Source: CAYPEZ01 sp964622275
Lineage (GTDB): Bacteria > Patescibacteriota > Minisyncoccia > Phycocordibacterales > UBA6899
Assembly: GCA_964622275.1 (NCBI GenBank)
Contig: CAZUMX010000027.1
Coordinates: 1-12,825, forward strand
Direction: 5' to 3'
DNA length: 12,825 nt
Shown piece after piece: positions 7,176 to 12,825 of the stretch. The translations under genes were made by a program, and so were the position numbers. The notes under the pieces are model-generated. The model was given only the letters and a program-made list of their open reading frames with translations, was not told the origin of the DNA and did no database searches. Position 1 is the first letter of the stretch; each line of letters begins with the position of its first letter.

Positions 7176-7625
7176 CTAGAAACGCGGAAGGGTGCTACTG
7201 GCAACTGATGGCCCAATGGGTCTAATCTGTACCATATCAGCAGACACGCTTCCATCTGAGTTTGTCTTTCCGGTAACAAACACTTGTGACCCCACCATAA
7301 CATCATCTGGGGTGCCGCTTGCCATGCGAGACACTTGTGTCGTCGGACTCCACAACACAATACGTGAACCACCATCACGAAGCTTCACAGTAAGTGTCTG
7401 AGCGTCTTTCGAAAGAACTTCCCCAGAAGTTCCTCCAGCGCCTCCTTGTCTCATATTTCCTGAGCGGTTGTTTCCTTGCCCCATCATCCCCTCTCGCCCA
7501 CTTGGGAATCCTCCTCCAAATTGCGAAAAAGAGCCCACGGAGCGAGTTTTCCCAAAAGAGTATCCTAACCCTCCAAAGAAAACAGAGCTCACAATAACCG
7601 CAATTATAAGATTTTTATTCACCAT
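7176..7625 (-). CDS. Small membrane-anchored DUF5666-like protein
   Basis: 149 residues. One N-terminal hydrophobic segment (about 5-24) acts as a signal anchor or uncleaved signal. A Gly/Met/Asn-rich stretch (about 31-66, with GREGMMGQGNNRSGNMRQGG) follows. The C-terminal half (67-136) has the pattern of the DUF5666/OB-like fold: SGEVLSKDAQTLTVKLRDGG, a TTQV strand, VGSQVFVTGKTNSDGSVSADMVQI. The family function is unknown. It begins 31 bases after the ABC permease stop, through a very AT-rich gap with a possible -10 (TATATT at 7648-7643) and no Shine-Dalgarno, so it is either the last gene of the export operon or independently expressed. Its outward-facing location suggests a partner of the transporter, by position only. 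Confidence 0.75.
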   Translation of the reverse strand: MVNKNLIIAVIVSSVFFGGLGYSFGKTRSVGSFSQFGGGFPSGREGMMGQGNNRSGNMRQGGAGGTSGEVLSKDAQTLTVKLRDGGSRIVLWSPTTQVSRMASGTPDDVMVGSQVFVTGKTNSDGSVSADMVQIRPIGPSVASSTLPRF

Positions 7626-7656
7626 AAATATATTTTTTTATTAATATAGAACACTC

Positions 7657-8880
7657 CTACTCATATCGAAGTGCTTCGATGGGGTTAAGCCTCGAGGCCC
7701 TTCGTGCTGGGTAGTATCCAAACACAATTCCAATAAGTGCTGACACCCCAAATGCGAGCGCGACAGAACCCAAGGATACGCTGGTTTGAAGTACTCCAAT
7801 TGCCTGGATAAGTGCAGCAATGCCCCACCCTAGCAAAATTCCAAGCGCACCCCCAACTCCCGTTAAAGCAACAGCTTCTCCCAAGAATTGACGATTGATA
7901 TCGCTCACTTTAGCTCCGATGGCTTTACGCAATCCTATTTCACGTGTGCGTTCAGTAACTGTCGTGAGCATCATATTCATAATACCAATGCCTCCAACCA
8001 AAAGTGAGATCCCCGCAATTGCAGCAAGAAGTGTCGTAAAGGTTGAGGTTACAGATGAAGCGGTTGCAACAACATCTGACTGATTAAACACACGGAAGTC
8101 TGCCTGAGTTGAGTCAGTAATGCGATGACGTTCGAGCAGAAGGTTTGTTACCTCCTCTTGAATACTTGCCATCTGAGAAGCATCTTGTGCTTGCAAACTC
8201 ACCGTTGTGACATAGTCTTGCCCAGCGAGAAAACGTTGCGCTGAGGAGAGCGGAACCATAATGATGTCGTCTTGACTTCCAAACCCACTTCCCCCTTTGG
8301 CCTTAAGAACGCCAATGATCTTCCATTCTGAACCTTTGATACGCACCGTCTGCCCCACAGCAGACGCATCCTCTCCGAAGAGGTCAGTGCGTGTCTCGGG
8401 ACCAATCACTGCAACTTTTGCCATCGACCGTACTTGGTTATCTGAGATAAAGTCGCCTTCTTCTACCGACACATTACGTACCGATGGATAAGCAGCCACA
8501 GTACCCACAACAGAAGTGTTTGTGTTTGTTCCACGCGCTGTCACTTGATAGCGTCCAGAAATTTCTGGGGCAACAGCTTCAACCCCCGCCACTTTTGTTT
8601 GAATAGCATCAGCATCTTCTTGCGTCAGCGATCGTGCCGATCCAGCTCCACCAGAGACTTGTTGCCCTGGACCTCGTTGTGCTCCTGGCATCACAAGAAG
8701 TAAATTCGAACCAATTGACTGAATACTTGCTTGGATGGAAGACTGCGCCCCTTTCCCAATCGCCACCATGGCAATGACAGATCCAATACCGATCACAATA
8801 CCAAGGATAGTAAGACTTGATCGAACAAGGTTTGAAGAAAGAGCGAGATATGTTTCGTGAAGAATATCTTTAGGGTTCAT
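7657..8880 (-). CDS. MacB/FtsX-type ABC transporter permease
   Basis: 407 residues with the standard four-helix layout: helix 1 (about 21-43) followed by a large extracytoplasmic MacB_PCD region (44-279), then helices at about 280-306, 335-358 and 368-390. Family hallmarks are LTILGIVIGIGSVIAMVAIG near the start, GGIGIMNMMLTTVTERTREIGLRKAIGA (297-323) as the coupling region, and the C-terminal PARRASRLNPIEALRYE. It lacks a fused ATPase, so it is a split MacB. The start codon overlaps the ATPase stop (ATGA, 4 bases), implying coupled translation. Such permeases work as mechanotransmitters with a periplasmic adaptor, exporting peptides, antibiotics or lipoproteins; the substrate here cannot be told. 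Confidence 0.95.
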   Translation of the reverse strand: MNPKDILHETYLALSSNLVRSSLTILGIVIGIGSVIAMVAIGKGAQSSIQASIQSIGSNLLLVMPGAQRGPGQQVSGGAGSARSLTQEDADAIQTKVAGVEAVAPEISGRYQVTARGTNTNTSVVGTVAAYPSVRNVSVEEGDFISDNQVRSMAKVAVIGPETRTDLFGEDASAVGQTVRIKGSEWKIIGVLKAKGGSGFGSQDDIIMVPLSSAQRFLAGQDYVTTVSLQAQDASQMASIQEEVTNLLLERHRITDSTQADFRVFNQSDVVATASSVTSTFTTLLAAIAGISLLVGGIGIMNMMLTTVTERTREIGLRKAIGAKVSDINRQFLGEAVALTGVGGALGILLGWGIAALIQAIGVLQTSVSLGSVALAFGVSALIGIVFGYYPARRASRLNPIEALRYE

Positions 8881-9581
8881 ATATGTGCGTGTGTCTCACG
8901 AGATGTGTGACGATCATCAACAATCAGACCATCTCGAATAGAAATAATGCGCTTTGCATGGTCAGCGACATCTTGTTCATGAGTGATTAGTACAATGGTT
9001 CTTCCATGTTCTTTATTTAGTCTCTCAAATGTCGAAAGAACAATTTCTCCTGTTTTTGTATCGAGATTTCCTGTTGGTTCGTCTGCGAGAATAAGAACGG
9101 GGTTGTTCACCAATGCGCGAGCAATAGCAACACGTTGGATCTGGCCTCCGGACAATTGGTTAGTGAAGTACAAGTAATGTGTATCTGGAAGACCCGCTTT
9201 TTGAAGTGCATCTCTCGCACGCTGTTCTCTTTCTTCCTCTGTCACACCCGCATAAACAAGAGGAAGCATGACATTACGAAGTACTGATGTTCGGGGGAGA
9301 AGGTTGAAAGACTGAAAAACAAAACCAATATTTTCTCGTCGAATATCAGCAAGCTCATCATCAGTAAGCTGGGAAATGTCTTTATGATCTAGAGCATATG
9401 TTCCACTTGTGGGCGTATCAAGTGCCCCCAAAATATGCATGAGTGTTGATTTCCCTGAACCCGACGGACCCATAATTGCGACATACTCGCCATCATGTAT
9501 GGTAAATGAAATACCTTTGAGTACTTGGTTTTCTCCGGCATCATTCCGGTATGTCTTTGTGATGTCTTTGCAAACGATCAT
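8877..9581 (-). CDS. ABC transporter ATP-binding protein (MacB/LolD family)
   Basis: 234 residues, a complete nucleotide-binding domain energising the permease encoded next. Walker A is GPSGSGKST (38-46), the Q-loop is FVFQSFNLL with Q90, the signature is LSGGQ (143-147) within LSGGQIQRVAIARAL, Walker B is VLILADE (162-168) followed by the D-loop GNLD, and H201 lies in LITHEQDVA. The FNLLPRTSVLRNVMLPL segment is typical of the MacB/LolD group. It begins 8 bases after the adaptor stop and overlaps the permease start by 4 bases. There is no Shine-Dalgarno. The Ile in place of the usual Gln after LSGGQ is a minor variation. Confidence 0.97.
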   Translation of the reverse strand: MIVCKDITKTYRNDAGENQVLKGISFTIHDGEYVAIMGPSGSGKSTLMHILGALDTPTSGTYALDHKDISQLTDDELADIRRENIGFVFQSFNLLPRTSVLRNVMLPLVYAGVTEEEREQRARDALQKAGLPDTHYLYFTNQLSGGQIQRVAIARALVNNPVLILADEPTGNLDTKTGEIVLSTFERLNKEHGRTIVLITHEQDVADHAKRIISIRDGLIVDDRHTSRETHAHI

Positions 9582-9589
9582 AAAGGAAT

Positions 9590-11389
9590 TTATCGTGGGA
9601 CGCGGATACCCCCACCTCCAAAGAGGCTCGGTGTGGCCTGTGTCGTTGCGGCCTTACTTTGAGCAGTGATTGTCCTTGTGACAATTTGAGTTCCCTCTTC
9701 CAAACCTGAGACAATTTCAATGGTACTGTCGCTAGAGAGACCGGTGACTACTGTCCGAGATATGGGGAGACTTTCGGAAGTGACACCCTGAGTTGTCACA
9801 CCCGAAGTATCTAGAGGTGGAATAAAGACCTCAACCACAGATTCCCCGCCCCGTGTCTTCACGGAACTCTGAGGAACAAAGAGCGCGTCTTGCCTGATAT
9901 CAGTAATAATCGATGCACTGGCAGACATGCCTGGTTTAATACGATCATCATTTGTGTCAAATGTAATACTCACGGTATACGACACAACGCCTTGAGAGAC
10001 AGTCCCGACTGAATCAACTGCTGCGACTTTTCCAGAGATTGTCAGATTTTCGACCGCATCGAAGGTTAGGGTCACTGGCTGCCCAACTTTGACACGAGAA
10101 ACGTCGACTTCATTCAGAGAAATTTCTGCTATCTTGTCTTTTGTTATAATGGTTGCAACCGCAGTCCCCGCACTTACCGACTCTCCCTTTCGCACATCCA
10201 CGCTCGCAACCGTCCCGTCAAATGGCGCACGGACAAAATAATTTGCCAGTGTTTCCCGCGCGTCTCGAAGGGCATTTTCGCGTTGTGTAACAGTCAGTCG
10301 AGCAGACTCAAGATCAAGTGCATCCGTTCCAGACTGAAGTTTCATGAGGGATGCTGAGGATTCAGCAATGGTGCGATCAGCGTTTCGAATAGTTGTTTTT
10401 TCTCCATCAAGGGTCGTTCTTGATGCCAAAACTGAAGTCAGGTGACTATTTACTTTTGACGTATATGCGTTGATCTGTGTGAGTTGTGTATCAGCATAAG
10501 ACTTTGTCCCAACCCCTTTATTCGTCATCACGTCTTTATAGAATTGAATCTGATTATTCATTGCTTTCAAAAGGTCTGATACGGCTTTCGCTGTGACATA
10601 CGTTTGATCAATGACAGTATCAATGGTTGATGTCGATGATGTACGAGAAGTAGATTTGTAGGCAATAAAATTTTTGTCATATAAATTTCTCGCTGTGGTG
10701 TATTTTGAAACAACATCGTCACGAAATGTTTTTGCTCGTTCATCGTATGGGAGAGTTGCGTTAAGATAATATTCGACCGGCTGCTCGTTTTGCCCCAGTT
10801 GATTTGTAGGTGTAAATAGAAGCGTCTGAGCACCCGTCATCACATCTGGGATATCAAGAAAAGCGTTTGAAACTGCCGTAAAACCACTCTCATACGCAGC
10901 AACAAGAGATTGTTCGGCTTCATCTTTAGACTCTTTGGCTTTTTCAAGAGAATTTTGAGATTGGATAATGGAAAGATTATCTGCCGGGGCCTCCAGTTTT
11001 CGGAGTGAGATTTGTGCGCTTTGAAGATTCGCTTCTGCGTCCCGAACATTTTTTTGTGCCTCTCGTGCATCAAGCTGGACAATAAGAGTCCCCTGCTTGA
11101 TTTGTGCCCCACTCGGCACTCCCACAAAAACAACATCACCACCAGCTTTTGGCTTTAGATCGACTTGGAGCGATGCTGACACCTGCCCGCTTCCGGAGAC
11201 CGAGGCAACGACACTTCCTCGCTCGACTGTACCAAGCACATATCGAGTCTCTGTCTCGCTCTGTCCACCAAACAGTACATACCAACCACCCAAAAGGACA
11301 AGGAACCCAAAACCAATAAAAAGTTTAGGGTGTTTCGCCCAGATGTGTAATACACGCTCGCGTACCTTGTCGAAAAGAAATGATGTCAT
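9590..11389 (-). CDS. HlyD/MacA-type membrane-fusion adaptor with enlarged hairpin
   Basis: Adaptor subunit of the adjacent ABC exporter. Numbered from an upstream GTG at 11425 (611 residues), it has a short cytoplasmic stretch, one membrane helix (about 34-52), a first half lipoyl segment (about 85-120), an unusually long helical and linker region (about 121-397), a second half lipoyl segment (FVRAPFDGTVASVDVRKGESV, starting 398), a beta-barrel (about 431-510) and a membrane-proximal domain to about 590, ending in a Gly-rich tail. MacA is about 370 residues, so the hairpin region accounts for the extra length. I choose ATG 11389 because the GTG at 11425 sits against the terminator of the preceding gene. 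It leads an operon with the ATPase (8-base gap) and the permease. Confidence 0.92.
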   Translation of the reverse strand: MTSFLFDKVRERVLHIWAKHPKLFIGFGFLVLLGGWYVLFGGQSETETRYVLGTVERGSVVASVSGSGQVSASLQVDLKPKAGGDVVFVGVPSGAQIKQGTLIVQLDAREAQKNVRDAEANLQSAQISLRKLEAPADNLSIIQSQNSLEKAKESKDEAEQSLVAAYESGFTAVSNAFLDIPDVMTGAQTLLFTPTNQLGQNEQPVEYYLNATLPYDERAKTFRDDVVSKYTTARNLYDKNFIAYKSTSRTSSTSTIDTVIDQTYVTAKAVSDLLKAMNNQIQFYKDVMTNKGVGTKSYADTQLTQINAYTSKVNSHLTSVLASRTTLDGEKTTIRNADRTIAESSASLMKLQSGTDALDLESARLTVTQRENALRDARETLANYFVRAPFDGTVASVDVRKGESVSAGTAVATIITKDKIAEISLNEVDVSRVKVGQPVTLTFDAVENLTISGKVAAVDSVGTVSQGVVSYTVSITFDTNDDRIKPGMSASASIITDIRQDALFVPQSSVKTRGGESVVEVFIPPLDTSGVTTQGVTSESLPISRTVVTGLSSDSTIEIVSGLEEGTQIVTRTITAQSKAATTQATPSLFGGGGIRVPR

Positions 11390-11400
11390 AAATATTGATA

Positions 11401-11406
11401 TGTATA
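11401..11406 (-). promoter_or_regulatory. Possible -10 for the export operon
   Basis: On the minus strand TATACA lies just after the terminator of the preceding gene. The predicted start near 11394 leaves about 5 bases before the ATG at 11389. No convincing -35 is present (TTTTGT at 17 bases or TTGTGC at 15). A promoter is needed here if the terminator works. Confidence 0.2.
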
Positions 11407-11425
11407 AGTATTCTCCGAAGCGCAC

Positions 11426-11458
11426 AAAACTCTGTCTCCATACAGGAGGCAGAGTTTT
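11426..11458 (-). terminator. Hairpin terminator after the Met/His-rich protein gene
   Basis: Arms of 14 bases (11426-11439 and 11445-11458) pair around a 5-base loop, with A-runs and T-runs at the outer ends, 8 bases after the stop codon of the 146-residue gene. In minus-strand RNA one position is an A-C mismatch and in plus-strand RNA it is a U-G wobble, so the stem is better in the plus direction. The T-run on the minus side is only four bases. It probably limits read-through into the export operon. Confidence 0.7.
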
Positions 11459-11466
11459 ACATAATT

Positions 11467-11907
11467 TTAGAGTCCCATTTTGTGTCCACCGCGACCCATC
11501 ATCCCCTTACCGCTTGCTTGAAGTTTTTCTACTGCAGCAAGTCGACTGTCTGCTTGTGCTTGAGTAATGACCCCCTGACTGACGAGTGTCGCAAGACGCT
11601 CCTTCATTTCTGTCTTACGAAGTTCAGTCATTTTTGTTTTAATGGTTTCTTCAGAAATTCCTTTTTCGGTTGCAATTTCGCGAAGTCCTTTTCCTTGTGC
11701 CCAATAGCTCTTTACTTCATCAATAGTAATTCCGAGAACCTGTGCCTCTCGAGTGAATTGTTCTGTTGCTCGCGTGGCTTGTTCTGCAGGCGTCAGGTTC
11801 GCCACCCCCATGCCAAACATTCCGTGTGCTGAAACAAGCGATGGAACTGCGACTGTTGAGAGAAGTAAACCTGCGAGTCCCACTCCCATCATTGATTTCT
11901 TTTTCAT
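11467..11907 (-). CDS. Small exported Met/His-rich protein
   Basis: 146 residues. It has a signal peptide (KKK, hydrophobic core, likely cleavage after VSA, before HGMFGMG at about 28). The mature part is a helical repeat-like domain: LTPAEQATRATEQFTREAQVLG, then TIDEVKSYWAQGKGLREIATEKGIS, then LATLVSQGVITQAQADSRL, reminiscent of DUF2680 or YckD-type secreted proteins and of CpxP/Spy-like helical chaperones. I cannot assign a family firmly. Both ends of the mature chain carry Gly/Met/His clusters (HGMFGMG and MMGRGGHKMGL), which could bind copper or another soft metal; that is inference. It starts 70 bases after the upstream membrane protein gene, has no Shine-Dalgarno, and ends at a hairpin. 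Confidence 0.8.
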   Translation of the reverse strand: MKKKSMMGVGLAGLLLSTVAVPSLVSAHGMFGMGVANLTPAEQATRATEQFTREAQVLGITIDEVKSYWAQGKGLREIATEKGISEETIKTKMTELRKTEMKERLATLVSQGVITQAQADSRLAAVEKLQASGKGMMGRGGHKMGL

Positions 11908-11977
11908 AGATTTTTCAGTTTAGTTACTAACACTTTTCTGTGAGTCTCACCTTTATTACTACACAACGGTCGAAAAG
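11908..11977. other. Intergenic gap with a small palindrome
   Basis: These 70 bases lie between two minus-strand genes. They contain GTGAGTCTCAC (11940-11950), an 11-base perfect inverted repeat with one central base, and on the minus strand a weak TAAACT-like -10 near the downstream ATG. No terminator hairpin with a T-run is seen after the upstream gene, so co-transcription is possible. The palindrome could be an operator or chance. Confidence 0.25.
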
Positions 11978-12751
11978 TTATTTCGATGTGGTTGTCGGCG
12001 CAACGAAAAACATCATTGGTCGAGAGTGCTCTCCTTCTCGAAACATTCCACCTCTTTTCCTGGGATCAAAATCTATTTCATCAACTTTCATCACTCCTTC
12101 GGCTTGCACGCTATTACCTGTGCGGTCTCCAATAATGACGACAACATCCCCCTCATTAAGATCAGTTCCATGTGGAAAACCTGTTTTTTCATCAAAGAGA
12201 ATGGTTGTCGTACCGCGTCGATGCTCAATAATAAACTGTCGATCAAAAACAGATACGATACGTCCGCGATAAATATGTTGAGCCATGGGAATTTCGCGAT
12301 ACATCCCACCCATCACAGGGAGCCTTCCTTCAAAAGCTCGCATACTTAACCGCTCATGAAACCCAGTATACCCGACCAGTGCTGTGCAAACGGTCACAAC
12401 ACCAATCACTCCCGCAGCACTATACAGCAGAGGTGTTTTTCTCCCAACACCATAAAACCTTGCCAAAATTTCAAGAATAACAATAAATAAGAAAGAAAGA
12501 CCTATCAAAATCCACGGCAAAGCAAAGATGAAAGGACGAAGCCCACGGAACCCAAACAGTGGAGCAAAAAATACTCCATTTGCTCTAAGAAGAAAGAGGA
12601 CGAAACTTGAGAGGAATACGAGCGATAGCCCCATGATGACAATCCCCAACACAAGAAGTGTGCTTCGTAGGGCAAAGTGCCAACGGGGACGCATGGACAC
12701 CTCGCCTTTGTGAATCGCTCCCATGATCTTTTCTTTGAATTCCTGTGACAT
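11978..12751 (-). CDS. Three-helix membrane protein, candidate anti-sigma or sigma-linked regulator
   Basis: 257 residues. A short N-terminal cytoplasmic segment (MSQEFKEKIMGAIHKGEVSMRP) leads into WHFALRS and three hydrophobic segments (about 28-55, 74-97, 107-129). The C-terminal part (about 159-227) is beta-rich and outside if the topology is N-in: YRGRIVSVFDRQFIIEHRRG, a DEKTG turn, LNEGDVVVIIGDRTGNSVQAEGV, resembling the DUF5666/OB-like pattern also seen in the protein at 7176-7625. It starts 9 bases after the sigma-factor-like stop codon, so the two are co-transcribed. The arrangement of sigma factor, then a membrane protein with a short cytoplasmic N-terminus, fits an anti-sigma factor. 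No zinc-binding HxxxCxxC motif is present, so the role remains inference. Confidence 0.75.
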   Translation of the reverse strand: MSQEFKEKIMGAIHKGEVSMRPRWHFALRSTLLVLGIVIMGLSLVFLSSFVLFLLRANGVFFAPLFGFRGLRPFIFALPWILIGLSFLFIVILEILARFYGVGRKTPLLYSAAGVIGVVTVCTALVGYTGFHERLSMRAFEGRLPVMGGMYREIPMAQHIYRGRIVSVFDRQFIIEHRRGTTTILFDEKTGFPHGTDLNEGDVVVIIGDRTGNSVQAEGVMKVDEIDFDPRKRGGMFREGEHSRPMMFFVAPTTTSK

Positions 12752-12760
12752 AGTTCGTTC

Positions 12761-12825
12761 TTACTGATGTATAAATGTTGGATCAATATCGTTAAGGGCT
12801 TTTCGTGCGTATTCGCGTCCTCTTC
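12761..12825 (-). CDS. C-terminal fragment of a probable ECF-like sigma factor
   Basis: The last 20 codons are visible, read by hand to the TAA at 12763-12761. They encode RGREYARKALN followed by DIDPTFIHQ. The RGREYARKAL pattern resembles the end of sigma region 4 helix-turn-helix in sigma-70 family proteins (typically VKSRLxRGRExLRxxL). The rest lies beyond the window. The next gene encodes a membrane protein that may be its anti-sigma factor. With so few residues this is a tentative family call, although the reading frame and stop are clear. Confidence 0.5.
   Translation of the reverse strand, partial: RGREYARKALNDIDPTFIHQ

Noticed and set aside
7141..7180. Bidirectional terminator between the convergent genes
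   Set aside because: Only a 4-bp CCTT/AAGG stem is present, with no T-run on either side.
11097..11567. Plus-strand open frame of 156 codons across the adaptor start and the terminator
   Set aside because: It runs through a hairpin terminator and two genes on the opposite strand, with no recognisable protein features.
11932..11977. Hairpin formed by ACTTTTC and GAAAAGT flanking the gap before the Met/His-rich gene
   Set aside because: The arms are six or seven bases with a loop of over 30 bases, so a stable structure is unlikely.

Overview
The window reads as a piece of a Patescibacteria (CPR) chromosome, most likely Parcubacteria-like. This is inference from protein style, not a computed placement. 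The clues are the histidine kinase with the VVAHQLRTPLSAVKW H-box wording common in that group, a secreted protein that begins its mature part with AWWNPVSWF, a long HlyD-type adaptor paired with a MacB-type ABC transporter, small DUF5666-like proteins, and almost no Shine-Dalgarno sequences. Coding density is high, and no gene-free stretch exceeds about 75 bases. No RNA genes, insertion sequences, CRISPR arrays or attachment sites were seen.

Left block, all on the minus strand and transcribed right to left: uvrB (3361-5454), a FIST-domain sensory protein (2138-3292), a six-helix membrane histidine kinase (704-2131) and a tandem-receiver response regulator cut by the window edge (1-680). FIST, kinase and regulator are separated by only 6 and 23 bases, so they look like one three-part signalling operon with a cytoplasmic sensor, a membrane kinase and a multi-receiver output. 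uvrB, 68 bases upstream, is the nucleotide excision repair helicase and is probably a separate unit or read through.

Middle block, plus strand: a 64-residue orphan gene (5515-5709) with the only clear Shine-Dalgarno in the window and a strong intrinsic terminator, then a secreted protein (5788-7158) with a Pro/Ser/Thr-rich linker and three Ig-like repeats of exactly 107-residue period, each with a close cysteine pair. The uvrB/orphan intergenic region holds overlapping divergent promoter candidates. The uvrB one predicts an almost leaderless mRNA.

Right block, minus strand, transcribed right to left: the tail of a probable ECF-like sigma factor (12761-12825), a three-helix membrane protein that is a candidate anti-sigma or regulator (11978-12751), a small Met/His-rich exported protein (11467-11907) ending at a hairpin terminator, then a MacA/MacB-like export system made of a membrane-fusion adaptor (9590-11389), an ATPase (8877-9581) and an FtsX/MacB permease (7657-8880), followed by a small anchored DUF5666-like protein (7176-7625). 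This may be an envelope-stress or export cassette governed by the sigma factor. The link is positional inference.
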